Assembly: GCF_003546865.1 (NCBI RefSeq)
Contig: NZ_CP023434.1
Location: forward strand, 744,001-808,000
Direction of reading: 5' to 3'
Source: Suicoccus acidiformans
GTDB taxonomy: Bacteria > Bacillota > Bacilli > Lactobacillales > Aerococcaceae
Length of the DNA stretch: 64,000 bases
Both the position numbers and the translations under genes were made by a program. The notes under the pieces were generated by a model. It made no database searches, was not told the origin of the DNA, and saw only the letters and a program-made list of their open reading frames with translations. Below are positions 9,442 through 17,793 of the stretch, piece by piece (the stretch's first letter is position 1; each line of letters starts with the position of its first letter).

Positions 9442-9470
9442 TTGACAAAATAAGCGTTCGATGGTATTCT
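9442..9470 (+). promoter_or_regulatory. Sigma-A promoter of the tRNA-Arg gene
   Basis: A perfect -35 TTGACA (9442-9447), a 17-bp spacer and -10 TATTCT (9465-9470) lie 19 bp upstream of the tRNA. Confidence 0.85.
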
Positions 9471-9488
9471 GTATGGGTTGTTACATTT

Positions 9489-9562
9489 GGTCCAGTAGCT
9501 CAGCTGGATAGAGCACCGGTCTTCTAAACCGGCGGTCGCAGGTTCGAATCCTGCCTGGATCG
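9489..9562 (+). tRNA. tRNA-Arg, anticodon TCT
   Basis: A 74-nt cloverleaf can be folded by eye: acceptor GGTCCAG/CTGGATC with one G-T pair, D arm GCTC/GAGC, anticodon stem CCGGT/ACCGG with loop CTTCTAA (anticodon TCT, codons AGA/AGG), and T arm GCAGG-TTCGAAT-CCTGC. No 3' CCA is encoded. It is a solitary tRNA with its own promoter and terminator. Confidence 0.97.
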
Positions 9563-9581
9563 TACAACTCTCAACATGCGT

Positions 9582-9620
9582 ATCCGTCTTTACTGCAGCA
9601 ATGCAGGGAGACGGATTTTT
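9582..9620 (+). terminator. Rho-independent terminator of the tRNA-Arg unit
   Basis: The outer stem ATCCGTCT/AGACGGAT encloses a second small stem CTGCA/TGCAG and is followed by TTTTT. Confidence 0.9.
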
Positions 9621-9684
9621 CTATGGCTAAATAATGAGAAAACCGAACATTCCTCCAAAAACTCTCATCTCTTCTTAACATAAC

Positions 9685-9713
9685 TTCACAGAATGTTTTC
9701 TTTGTGATACAAT
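9685..9713 (+). promoter_or_regulatory. Promoter of gdhA
   Basis: TTCACA (9685-9690), a 17-bp spacer and TACAAT (9708-9713) lie 36 bp upstream of the gdhA start codon; the RBS AAAGGAG follows. Confidence 0.7.
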
Positions 9714-9749
9714 GTGCTTGTATTCTGAAACACAAAGGAGATTACGAAA

Positions 9750-11090
9750 ATGAAAAATGCTTATGTTAATCGTGTATATGACAACTTAGAGAAGAAGTAT
9801 TCCCATGAGGTTGAATTTCTGCAAGCCGTTCATGAATTCTTCGAAGCCATTGAACCAGTCATCGATGAGCATCCTGAATACGAAAAAGATGCTATCTTAG
9901 AGCGATTGGTAGAACCTGATCGTATTATTTCCTTCCGTGTGCCATGGGTGGATGATGAAGGGCAAGTCCAAATTAACACTGCTTACCGCGTCCAATTTAG
10001 CTCACTAAATGGTCCATATAAAGGCGGTATTCGTTTCCATCCATCTGTAAACCAAAGTATTATGAAATTCCTCGGTTTTGAACAAACGTTTAAGAACAGC
10101 TTAACTGGCTTACCAATTGGTGGTGCTAAAGGGGGATCTGATTTTGACCCTAAAAACAAATCAGAGCATGAAATTATGCGTTTTGTTCAAAGTTTTACTA
10201 CGGAATTAAGTAAATATATCGGAGCCGATGAAGATGTGCCAGCGGGTGATATTGGTGTTGGCGGACGCGAAATTGGCTATATGATTGGCCAATATAAACG
10301 CATTAATGGTCCAGAAGCAGGTGTATTTACAGGAAAACCTGTGCCAGCTGGAGGAAGTCTTGGTAGAACTGAAGCGACAGGACATGGTTTAATTTACTTC
10401 TTAAGAAATATGGTGGAAGAAGTGGGTGAAACCCTTGAAGGTAAGAAAGTTATGATTTCTGGGTCAGGAAACGTAGCCTACTACGCTGCTCGCAAAGTAA
10501 CTGAATTGGGCGGTATTGTTGTTACAATGAGCGACTCAAACAGCGCCGTGTATGATCCAGAAGGTCTGGATTTAGATACGATTCAAGCTTTAAAAGTGGA
10601 CGATCGTGAACGCATTGCCCGTTATACTGAAGAACATCCAGATGTAACTCATATTGAAGGTTCTGTTTGGGACGCTGATATTGATGCTGACATCGCTTTG
10701 CCATGTGCGACTCAGAATGAAATCGATGGCGATCAAGCGCAACGTTTAGTTGATAACGGTGTGAAGATTGTGGCCGAAGGAGCCAACATGCCAAACAACT
10801 CAGATGCTGTAAAAGTCTACCGCGAAAATGGTGTACACTACGCACCAGGTAAAGCATCAAATGCTGGTGGGGTAGCCGTCTCCGCCCTTGAAATGAGCCA
10901 AAACTCAATTCGCCTACAATGGACAGCTGAACGCGTTGAAGAAGAATTAGAAACTATTATGAACGATATCTTCCAAAACTGTGTTGAAGCTGCCGCACGT
11001 TATGGCCGTGAATTGGACTATGCAGCCGGAGCAGACATTGCATCCTTTGAAAACATTGTCACATTAATGCAAATCCACGGAGCTGTATAA
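9750..11090 (+). CDS. gdhA: Glutamate dehydrogenase (NADP type)
   Basis: 446 aa. Interconverts 2-oxoglutarate plus ammonia and glutamate in the cytoplasm, linking carbon and nitrogen metabolism. Catalytic-domain motifs are GPYKGGIRFHPSVN and LPIGGAKGGSDFDPK (active-site Lys), followed by DVPAGDIGVGGREIGYM. The Rossmann domain carries SGSGNVAYYAARK. The length and N-terminal extension match hexameric small GDHs of the NADP class. It forms a monocistronic unit between its own promoter and a strong terminator. Confidence 0.95.
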   Translation: MKNAYVNRVYDNLEKKYSHEVEFLQAVHEFFEAIEPVIDEHPEYEKDAILERLVEPDRIISFRVPWVDDEGQVQINTAYRVQFSSLNGPYKGGIRFHPSVNQSIMKFLGFEQTFKNSLTGLPIGGAKGGSDFDPKNKSEHEIMRFVQSFTTELSKYIGADEDVPAGDIGVGGREIGYMIGQYKRINGPEAGVFTGKPVPAGGSLGRTEATGHGLIYFLRNMVEEVGETLEGKKVMISGSGNVAYYAARKVTELGGIVVTMSDSNSAVYDPEGLDLDTIQALKVDDRERIARYTEEHPDVTHIEGSVWDADIDADIALPCATQNEIDGDQAQRLVDNGVKIVAEGANMPNNSDAVKVYRENGVHYAPGKASNAGGVAVSALEMSQNSIRLQWTAERVEEELETIMNDIFQNCVEAAARYGRELDYAAGADIASFENIVTLMQIHGAV

Positions 11091-11122
11091 TTATCTACAA
11101 ACAGCAGTAATAATAAATAGTT

Positions 11123-11163
11123 AGCACCAAATCATCTCTTGTGAGTATGATTTGGTGCTTTTT
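11123..11163 (+). terminator. Rho-independent terminator of gdhA
   Basis: A perfect 13-bp stem AGCACCAAATCAT/ATGATTTGGTGCT with an 11-nt loop is followed by a T-run. Confidence 0.95.
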
Positions 11164-11623
11164 GAGTGTTGGGTAGGAGTTGCATGCGTGTTCTTGTTTA
11201 ACCGGGAGGAATCTAATCATTTCTCGAGCTTTAGTATAATCAGTTTGATGATGGAGAATAGACTTTCCTTTTAATAATAGCAGCTAAATCTATAGCGGAG
11301 GTGGAACAGTCATGGAATTGCGTGGTGGGACTGCGCCACGCCAGAGAAGTAGCCACAGAGTTACGTGGTAGGATTACACCACGCTAGTGCACTGAGAAAT
11401 TTCACCTGTTGCGTGCCGTTTATTTCTTACGGAACAGAAAGTAGCGGGTTGCGTTTATTTCTATATTTTCAAGCAACACCAACGAATAATCATTATCAAT
11501 CAATGTATTCACTTTCAGCTTACAGAAACTTGTTAAGCTTCTTGCATCTGCTTTTATGCAAGTAGCATAGTGAAAAAATTTCGCAAAAAATCAACTGAAA
11601 AGTGCGCTCTTTGCGATTGACAG
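11164..11623. other. Intergenic region between gdhA and the fab operon
   Basis: No convincing gene is present. The stretch holds the two-unit palindromic repeat described separately. A hairpin follows: GCTTCTTGCAT (11537-11547) pairs with ATGCAAGTAGC (11556-11566) with one mismatch and is not followed by a T-run. A 7-bp inverted repeat TCAACTG (11591-11597) / CAGTTGA (11621-11627) overlaps the fabT -35 box. A 66-codon open frame at 11365-11565 has no RBS and no recognisable product. Confidence 0.6.
11318..11386. repeat. Palindromic repeat array A, two variant 26-bp units
   Basis: The units lie at 11318-11343 and 11361-11386, 43 bp apart start to start. Stems read TTGCGTGG...CCACGCCA and TTACGTGG...CCACGCTA with 10-base loops TGGGACTGCG and TAGGATTACA. 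Size, period and central CGTGG/CCACG are shared with the arrays at 39.9, 47.2 and 60.5 kb. The third stem base pair in unit 1 is changed on both sides (C-G to G-C). A more degenerate possible third unit lies near 11413-11433. Confidence 0.7.
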
Positions 11624-11682
11624 TTGACTTCATAGCGGAGCTTCGATAGACTTTGTACATCAAATAGTTTGACTTTCAAAGT
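11624..11682 (+). promoter_or_regulatory. fabT promoter with FabT operator
   Basis: -35 TTGACT (11624-11629), a 17-bp spacer and -10 TAGACT (11647-11652) are followed by the near-palindrome AGTTTGACTTTCAAAGT at 11666-11682. This matches the known FabT box of streptococci and lactococci (AGTTTGA...TCAAACT) with one mismatch. The operator falls around the transcription start, fitting autoregulation and repression of the whole fab operon. Confidence 0.8.
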
Positions 11683-11706
11683 ATTTGAGTGAAAGGGGGT
11701 ATCACT

Positions 11707-12156
11707 TTGGATAGAGAACTAATTGAAGAGATTAATGATTATTTAGTGATGATTTTCAATGAGGTCTTAGAAATCGAAGAAAATGCCCTCAAAGAGAGCG
11801 ACTTCTCAGATTTGTCTGTCAAGGAAATTCATATAATTGAAGCTATCGGACTAAGCGGAGAGCGTCGTATGAGTGACTTAGCTAAAGAAATGCGATTAAC
11901 ACCCGGGACAATATCTGTTTCGGTGCAGAATTTGGTTGAGAAAGCTTATGTCAATCGTATGCGACGCCCGGATGATCGTCGTTCAGTTTATTTGGAGTTG
12001 ACGGCTAAGGGTAAGCTTGTGTACCGACTACACCGGAAATTCCACATTAAGATGGTTGAAGAGACGATTGAAGGTTTAGACAAGGATGAAACGGATGTCT
12101 TATTGAAAGGCTTACGTAATTTGCATGCATTTCTAATTCGAACAAAAGTAGAATGA
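11707..12156 (+). CDS. fabT: MarR-family repressor of fatty acid synthesis FabT
   Basis: 149 aa from TTG at 11707; the in-frame GTG at 11689 lies upstream of the RBS AAAGGGGG (11692-11699), so TTG is preferred. FabT represses the fab genes when bound to long-chain acyl-ACP. The winged helix lies at about residues 40-100 with RMSDLAKEMRLTPGTISVSV as recognition region and the MarR signature MRRPDDRRSVYLELTAKG. First gene of the fab/acc operon, preceded by a FabT-type operator. Confidence 0.9.
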   Translation: MDRELIEEINDYLVMIFNEVLEIEENALKESDFSDLSVKEIHIIEAIGLSGERRMSDLAKEMRLTPGTISVSVQNLVEKAYVNRMRRPDDRRSVYLELTAKGKLVYRLHRKFHIKMVEETIEGLDKDETDVLLKGLRNLHAFLIRTKVE

Positions 12157-12166
12157 GGTAGGTTGA

Positions 12167-13111
12167 ATGAGCAGAATTATCGCAACGGGCCGCTATTTGC
12201 CGGGTAAGCCGATTGATAATGAAACATTTATCAAGCAAACCGGCATCGAGTCGTCAGATGAGTGGATTCAACAACGTTCGGGAATTTCCAAACGGTATTT
12301 CGCCCGCGAGGATGAGACCTTAGCTGATATTGCCACTCAAGCGGCGATACGAGCCTTGGCATCTTTAGCGGAGGATATTCCTAAGCAAATTCGTCGCATT
12401 ATTGTTGCGACAATGTCGAGCCTCGGTCAGACACCGACCATTGCCAATCAAGTCCAAGCGAAGTTGGGGTTGGAAGGTGCTTGGTGTTTCGATGTGAGTG
12501 GGGCTTGTAGTGGCTTTGCGATGGCTTATGATATTGCTGTTCGTTTAGCCCAAGGTGAAACGGAGGGTTATACCTTAGTAATCGGTGCAGAGAAGATGAG
12601 TCAGATCTTGAACTTTGCGGACCGTTCAACGAGTTTCTTATTCGGGGACGGAGCAGGAGCGGTTGTGTTAAAGCATGGTGGCTTTGAGACATTAAACTAC
12701 GAAAGTGAGTTCCACTCCATGCCAGATACAAGTAACTCCCTTTTAGTTCAGTCACAAGAAGCGCATGCTATGACCTTAGCTATGGATGGTAGGGAAGTCT
12801 TTAACTTCGTTTATAAGACAGCGATTCCATCGCTCGTGGATTTTCTGAAGCGAACGGGAGATTTTGATTATTTGCTGTGCCATCAGGCGAATCGACGTTT
12901 TTTGGAATTGATTGAACGCAAAGGGAAGATACATTCTGAGCAAATTCCGCAGAACATCCATGAGGTGGCTAATATATCTGCTGCAAGCATTCCGATTTTA
13001 TTGGATTCGCTCGTGGAAGGTGGTCAAATTTCTTTAGACGGAACACAAGAAGTCGTGTTGTTTGGGTTTGGAGCAGGCCTTTCTTGGGGCATGGTTCATA
13101 CCATCATTTAG
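12167..13111 (+). CDS. fabH: 3-oxoacyl-ACP synthase III
   Basis: 314 aa. Condenses acetyl-CoA (or branched primers) with malonyl-ACP to start fatty acid synthesis. The catalytic triad is visible: Cys114 in SGACSGFA, His239 in CHQANRR and Asn269 in VANISAASIP. The last region is usually GNTSAASIP; here Ile replaces Thr after the Asn. ATG at 12167 is preceded by GAGGTAGG. Spacing to fabT is 10 bp. Confidence 0.95.
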   Translation: MSRIIATGRYLPGKPIDNETFIKQTGIESSDEWIQQRSGISKRYFAREDETLADIATQAAIRALASLAEDIPKQIRRIIVATMSSLGQTPTIANQVQAKLGLEGAWCFDVSGACSGFAMAYDIAVRLAQGETEGYTLVIGAEKMSQILNFADRSTSFLFGDGAGAVVLKHGGFETLNYESEFHSMPDTSNSLLVQSQEAHAMTLAMDGREVFNFVYKTAIPSLVDFLKRTGDFDYLLCHQANRRFLELIERKGKIHSEQIPQNIHEVANISAASIPILLDSLVEGGQISLDGTQEVVLFGFGAGLSWGMVHTII

Positions 13112-13141
13112 TACAGAAAAAGAATTATTGGAGGAATAGAA

Positions 13142-13366
13142 ATGGTATTTGATAAAGTAAAAGAAATTATTGTTGATCAATTAGGTGTGGAAGAAGAAGA
13201 CGTAACGATGACAACGGACTTCGAAAATGATATGGATGCGGATAGCTTAGATTTATTCCAAGTTATTAGCGAATTAGAAGATGAATTTGATATTACCATC
13301 GACACAGACCAAGAATTAAAGACTGTTGGTGACTTAGTTAAATATATCGAAGATACACAGAAATAA
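13142..13366 (+). CDS. acpP: Acyl carrier protein
   Basis: 74 aa, acidic. Carries growing acyl chains on phosphopantetheine attached to Ser35 in [11 protein letters not shown]. The helix II pattern and the acidic composition are typical. RBS GGAGGAAT precedes ATG 13142. It lies between fabH and fabK as in other lactic acid bacteria. Confidence 0.95.
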   Translation: MVFDKVKEIIVDQLGVEEEDVTMTTDFENDMDADSLDLFQVISELEDEFDITIDTDQELKTVGDLVKYIEDTQK

Positions 13367-13393
13367 TCGAAACGTAAACGAAAGCAGGTTTTT

Positions 13394-14371
13394 ATGAAAA
13401 CAGCCATTACAGAATTACTAAATATAGATTATCCCATTGTTCAAGGAGCAATGGCTTGGGTGGCGGATGCCGATTTAGCGAGCGCTGTATCTAACGCTGG
13501 AGGACTTGGTGTAATTGGTACAGGACACAATCCTGTCGAAATGGTCAAAGCACAGGTCGAGACGATGCAAAGCTTGACGGACAAGCCTTTTGCGGTAAAC
13601 GTAATGCTCCTGAGTGCTCATGCGGATGAAGTGGTCGACTATATTATTGAAGCAGGCGTGAAAGTTGTCACAACTGGGGCAGGTAATCCTGCTAAATACA
13701 TGGCGAAATTTCAAGAAAACGGCGTTCGTGTAATCCCAGTTGTCGCTTCTGTGGCTTATGCTAAACGCATGGCTCGCATTGGTGCTTCTGCGATTGTTGT
13801 AGAGGGTATGGAAGCGGGCGGCCATATCGGCAAGACCACAACGCTGGCGCTCCTCCCTCAAATTATTGAAGCAGTGGATATTCCTGTTATTGCAGCCGGT
13901 GGCTTCGGTAATGGTGAATCTATGGCTGCTGCCTTAATGCTAGGAGCGGAGGGTATCCAAGTCGGCACACGTTTCGTGACATCGAAGGAATCCAACGCCC
14001 ATCCTAATTTTAAACAAGCTATCTTGAAAGCCAATGATATTGATACGGTCGTAACCGGTCAAACCACGGGTCATCCAGTACGTGTTCTGCGCAATAAACT
14101 AACGACCCAATACTTAGCGATTGAACGTCAAGAAGCTGCCAAAGATGAGCCAGACTATACCGAGATGGAAGCACTTGGAACCGGTGCCCTTCGCCGCGCA
14201 GTGGTAGAAGGGGATGTTGAAATGGGCTCAATGATGGCTGGTCAAATCGCTGGGTTGATTAAACGGGAAGAAACCGTCCAAGAAATTATCTTAGATTATG
14301 TGCAAACGGCCAAAGAAACGTATCAGAAACGCCAGCATATATTTATGGATGAAGGAGAGATTGCCAAATGA
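13394..14371 (+). CDS. fabK: Enoyl-ACP reductase II (FMN-dependent)
   Basis: 325 aa. Reduces trans-2-enoyl-ACP with NAD(P)H, replacing FabI and giving natural triclosan insensitivity in organisms that rely on it. It is a nitronate-monooxygenase-like TIM barrel: DYPIVQGAMAWVADADLASAVS at the N-terminus, GGLGVIGTG, VVEGMEAGGHIG and VIAAGGFGNGESMAAALMLGA for FMN binding. It overlaps fabD by 4 bases. Confidence 0.95.
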   Translation: MKTAITELLNIDYPIVQGAMAWVADADLASAVSNAGGLGVIGTGHNPVEMVKAQVETMQSLTDKPFAVNVMLLSAHADEVVDYIIEAGVKVVTTGAGNPAKYMAKFQENGVRVIPVVASVAYAKRMARIGASAIVVEGMEAGGHIGKTTTLALLPQIIEAVDIPVIAAGGFGNGESMAAALMLGAEGIQVGTRFVTSKESNAHPNFKQAILKANDIDTVVTGQTTGHPVRVLRNKLTTQYLAIERQEAAKDEPDYTEMEALGTGALRRAVVEGDVEMGSMMAGQIAGLIKREETVQEIILDYVQTAKETYQKRQHIFMDEGEIAK

Positions 14372-15312
14372 AAGTAGCCGTTATATTTAACGGGCAAGGG
14401 GCTCACTATGAGGGCATGGGCTTAGATTTTGTCGAAGCTTATCCCCAAGCTCGAGAGACCTTTAATCTTGCGGAAGCAGTGACAGGCCTGGATATTCGCG
14501 GTCTGGTCAGTGAGAATTTCGAGCAATTGCAAGAGACACGTTATGCCCAAGTGGCCATTGCTACGACAAGTTTAGCAATCTATAACAGTATCGCTTCAAT
14601 GCTTCCAGAAGTGAGTTATATGGCTGGTTTAAGTTTAGGAGAGTATACTGCCTTACTGGCTTCCGGTAGTATCGATACCAAAGCCGGTATTCAATTAATT
14701 CAACATCGGGGCAATATTATGGGTGATCACTGCACCGAATTAGCTAAAGGTGAACCTTTTCAAATGGCAGCCGTAATGAAGCTGCCCCTTGATGTCATTC
14801 GACAAATCGTCTCAGAGGTCCATCAAGCGGATGCCCCTTTGTATATTGCCAATATGAATGCCGACCATCAAACGATTATCGCAGGTTCTCAAGCGAGCCT
14901 GGATCGTTTTGCTGAAGCGGCTAAAGCAGAAGGCTTGAAACGCCTCTTGCCTTTAAGTGTGGAAGGGCCTTTCCATACACCATTGATGCAAGCGTGTTGT
15001 ATGCCTTTTGGGAAAGTCTTAGAGAATATTGCCTTTGCCGAAGGTCAAACGCCAGTAATAAGTAATACAACGGTTCAAGCTCATGATGCGGATAGCTTCC
15101 GTGAGAATCTAGTGCGTCACTTAGTTGAACCAGTTCATTGGGTCCAAACGATTGCTTACTTACAAGCAGCAGGTGTAACCCATGTGTTGCAAATCGGTCC
15201 AGGGGATACTCTAAGCCGCTTGTTGAAACGTGACAAAGTTCCTTTAGACCACTATGTCATCGATAAAGTAGAAGATATCGAGGGCTTAGCTGCCTTCTTG
15301 AAGGAGGATTAA
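14368..15312 (+). CDS. fabD: Malonyl-CoA:ACP transacylase
   Basis: 314 aa. Transfers malonyl from CoA to ACP. Catalytic Ser89 lies in GLSLGEYTALLASG and His203 in GPFHTPLMQ; the N-terminal FNGQGAHYEGMG is the usual F.GQG motif. ATG at 14368 overlaps the fabK stop (ATGA), indicating coupled translation. Confidence 0.95.
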   Translation: MKVAVIFNGQGAHYEGMGLDFVEAYPQARETFNLAEAVTGLDIRGLVSENFEQLQETRYAQVAIATTSLAIYNSIASMLPEVSYMAGLSLGEYTALLASGSIDTKAGIQLIQHRGNIMGDHCTELAKGEPFQMAAVMKLPLDVIRQIVSEVHQADAPLYIANMNADHQTIIAGSQASLDRFAEAAKAEGLKRLLPLSVEGPFHTPLMQACCMPFGKVLENIAFAEGQTPVISNTTVQAHDADSFRENLVRHLVEPVHWVQTIAYLQAAGVTHVLQIGPGDTLSRLLKRDKVPLDHYVIDKVEDIEGLAAFLKED

Positions 15313-15314
15313 TC

Positions 15315-16037
15315 ATGACCAAAATTTGCCTTGTAACCGGGAGTTCTCGGGGGATTGGCCTGGCGATTGCTAAACACTTAGCCAGCTTAGGCCACCAAGT
15401 AATTTTAAATAGTCGTAAGCCTTTGAGTGATGAAGTTATAGCTCAATTTGAAGGCTATGCTTATCCAGCTGCGAGTGTTGTAGGAGATGTGAGTGATTTC
15501 ACCAGTGCCCAAGCAATGGTGCAGGAAGTCGTAGATCGTTTCGGCAAGATTGACGTGCTGGTCAACAATGCAGGCTTAAATCGCGATGGCCTCTTTGTGC
15601 GGATGAGTGAAGAAGATTATGACACGGTGCTAGATGTGAATTTGAAGGGGACTTTCAACATGACTCGTCACGTAGCGCCCCATATGGTTAAGCAAAGAGA
15701 AGGGGCCATTATCAATATGTCTAGTATTGTGGGCGTGATGGGGAATGCCGGTCAAGCCAACTATGCTGCGAGTAAAGCCGGTATTATCGGCCTAACTAAA
15801 TCCCTCGCCCGTGAATTAGGTGGCCGTTCGGTAACGGTGAATGCCATTGCCCCTGGCTTTATCGAAACAGATATGACCGATGAACTGAGTGAGAAAGTGA
15901 AGAAGGCCATGCTGGCGCAAATTCCCATGAAGCGCTTTGGTCAAGTAGAAGAAGTCGCTCACTGTGTGGAATTTCTAATGGAGAATAAATACATTACAGG
16001 ACAGACCATCGAAATTAATGGTGGCATGCATACTTAG
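15315..16037 (+). CDS. fabG: 3-oxoacyl-ACP reductase
   Basis: 240 aa, short-chain dehydrogenase. Reduces 3-ketoacyl-ACP with NADPH. The cofactor motif TGSSRGIG is at 8-15, NNAG at 84-87, and the catalytic Ser137-Tyr150-Lys154 set sits in the YAASKAG region. RBS AAGGAGG overlaps the fabD end. Confidence 0.95.
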   Translation: MTKICLVTGSSRGIGLAIAKHLASLGHQVILNSRKPLSDEVIAQFEGYAYPAASVVGDVSDFTSAQAMVQEVVDRFGKIDVLVNNAGLNRDGLFVRMSEEDYDTVLDVNLKGTFNMTRHVAPHMVKQREGAIINMSSIVGVMGNAGQANYAASKAGIIGLTKSLARELGGRSVTVNAIAPGFIETDMTDELSEKVKKAMLAQIPMKRFGQVEEVAHCVEFLMENKYITGQTIEINGGMHT

Positions 16038-16057
16038 GCAGACAGAGGAGGATAAGA

Positions 16058-17290
16058 ATGCAAAGAGTTGTAGTAACAGGGATGGGTGCGGTGTCACCGA
16101 TCGGGAATGATGTTGAAGCCTTCTGGAAGAACATGAAAGCCGGCAAGCATGGTTTTGCTGAGATTACCAAATTTGATACCAGTGATATGAGTACGAAGAT
16201 TGCGGGTGAAGTGAAAAACTTTGATCCAACAGAATATATTTCCCGTAAAGATACACGACGGATGGATGATTTCTCTCAGTATGCGATTGCTGCATCGGTC
16301 CAAGCGACGCAGATGAGTGGCTATGATATTGAAGCGAATGCTGAAGGTGTCGGTGTATTAATCAGTTCCGGGATCGGCGGTATTAATACCATTCAAGAAG
16401 GCGTTATTAAGATGACAGACAAAGGCCCTAAACGTATTCCGGCGCTTTTTGTGCCGATGGTTATTGGGAATATGGCGGCAGGGAATGTATCGATGCATTT
16501 AGGTGCCAAAGGAATCAGTTTAGATATTGTCACGGCCTGTGCGAGTGCTACTAATTCCATCGGGGAGGCCTTCTTGAAGATTCAAGCAGGCATGTTAGAT
16601 GCGTGTCTAGCTGGTGGAGCAGAAGGGACTCTTTCGATGATTGGTGTGGGAGGCTTTGAGGCCTTAACAGCAACAAGCTTTAATCCAGATGCGGATACGG
16701 CGTCCAGACCTTTTGACAAGGATCGCGATGGCTTTGTCATGGGTGAAGGGGCCGGGGTCCTATTCTTGGAGTCTTTAGAATCTGCTCAAGCACGGGGTGC
16801 CCACATTTATGCCGAGCTGGTCGGATATGGGGCTAATTCAGATGCTTACCATATGACTGCACCTAATCCAGATGGCTCAGGAGCTGGTAAAGCCATGCTT
16901 CAAGCGATGACTATGGCTGGGATTACGGCTGAAGAGGTGGACTATATAAATGCTCATGGAACCAGTACGCCGACCAATGATTCAGCTGAAACAGTAGCCA
17001 TTAAATATGCCTTAGGTGAGCGAGCTTATGATATTCCTGTATCAAGCTCTAAGGGACATTTCGGTCACTTATTGGGGGCTGCTGGTGGTGTCGAAGCTAT
17101 TGCTTGTGTAAAGGCTTTAGAAGAAGGTTTCGTTCCGGCTACTCTAGGCTTAGAGACACCTGACGAGGCTTGCGATTTAGACTATGTGCCAGGTGAAGGC
17201 CGCCAGGCGGAGCTTAAGTATGTTCTGTCTAATTCCTTAGGCTTTGGTGGCCACAATGCAGTGCTATGCTTCAAGAAATGGGAGGCTTAG
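16058..17290 (+). CDS. fabF: 3-oxoacyl-ACP synthase II
   Basis: 410 aa, elongating condensing enzyme. Catalytic Cys161 in VTACASATNS, His300 in NAHGTSTPTND and His337 in GHFGHLLGAAGG form the Cys-His-His triad of FabF/FabB enzymes. ATG at 16058 follows AGAGGAGG. The 3' end supplies the RBS of accB. Confidence 0.95.
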   Translation: MQRVVVTGMGAVSPIGNDVEAFWKNMKAGKHGFAEITKFDTSDMSTKIAGEVKNFDPTEYISRKDTRRMDDFSQYAIAASVQATQMSGYDIEANAEGVGVLISSGIGGINTIQEGVIKMTDKGPKRIPALFVPMVIGNMAAGNVSMHLGAKGISLDIVTACASATNSIGEAFLKIQAGMLDACLAGGAEGTLSMIGVGGFEALTATSFNPDADTASRPFDKDRDGFVMGEGAGVLFLESLESAQARGAHIYAELVGYGANSDAYHMTAPNPDGSGAGKAMLQAMTMAGITAEEVDYINAHGTSTPTNDSAETVAIKYALGERAYDIPVSSSKGHFGHLLGAAGGVEAIACVKALEEGFVPATLGLETPDEACDLDYVPGEGRQAELKYVLSNSLGFGGHNAVLCFKKWEA

Positions 17291-17291
17291 G

Positions 17292-17783
17292 ATGACACAC
17301 GAGCAGTTATTGGAATTAATCGACCGTATTGATCAGTCAAGTTTGGCTTACATGGATTATCGCTTTGAGTCGGGCTCTTTAGAACTATCTAAAGAAGTGC
17401 CGATGAAAGTGAACTCCAATGAAGCACCAGTTGCCTCATCGGCAAGTTCTACCCCGCAAGCAGACTCATTAACAGACGTTCCACCTCTTGCTGAAATTGC
17501 TCCACAAATTACGGTTGCCCCTGAAGCTGAACCCGTTGGACCGAAAGGTGAAGCGGTCTTAGCCCCGATGGTAGGGGTGGCTTACTTGCGGCCGAAGCCA
17601 GATGCAGCACCATTTGTCCAAGTGGGCGATCAAGTCACCCAAGGGGATACGGTTATGATTATTGAAGCGATGAAATTAATGAATGAAATTCAAGCCCCCG
17701 TATCAGGACGGGTTGTAGAAATCCTTGTTGAGAATGAGACGGTTGTAGAATACAACCAGGCGCTCTTGATTATCGAACCATAA
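17292..17783 (+). CDS. accB: Biotin carboxyl carrier protein of acetyl-CoA carboxylase
   Basis: 163 aa. Carries biotin on Lys128 in the EAMKLMNEI motif. A short helical N-terminal part is followed by an Ala/Pro/Ser-rich flexible linker (about 42-85) and the biotinyl domain (85-163). ATG at 17292 is taken because GGGAGG at the end of fabF precedes it and the product has the normal family start; the frame is open upstream inside fabF. Confidence 0.95.
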   Translation: MTHEQLLELIDRIDQSSLAYMDYRFESGSLELSKEVPMKVNSNEAPVASSASSTPQADSLTDVPPLAEIAPQITVAPEAEPVGPKGEAVLAPMVGVAYLRPKPDAAPFVQVGDQVTQGDTVMIIEAMKLMNEIQAPVSGRVVEILVENETVVEYNQALLIIEP

Positions 17784-17793
17784 GGAGGAAGTT

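Noticed and set aside
11365-11565. 66-codon plus-strand open frame upstream of fabT
   Set aside because: No RBS, no recognisable product, and it runs through repeat unit 2 and a hairpin.
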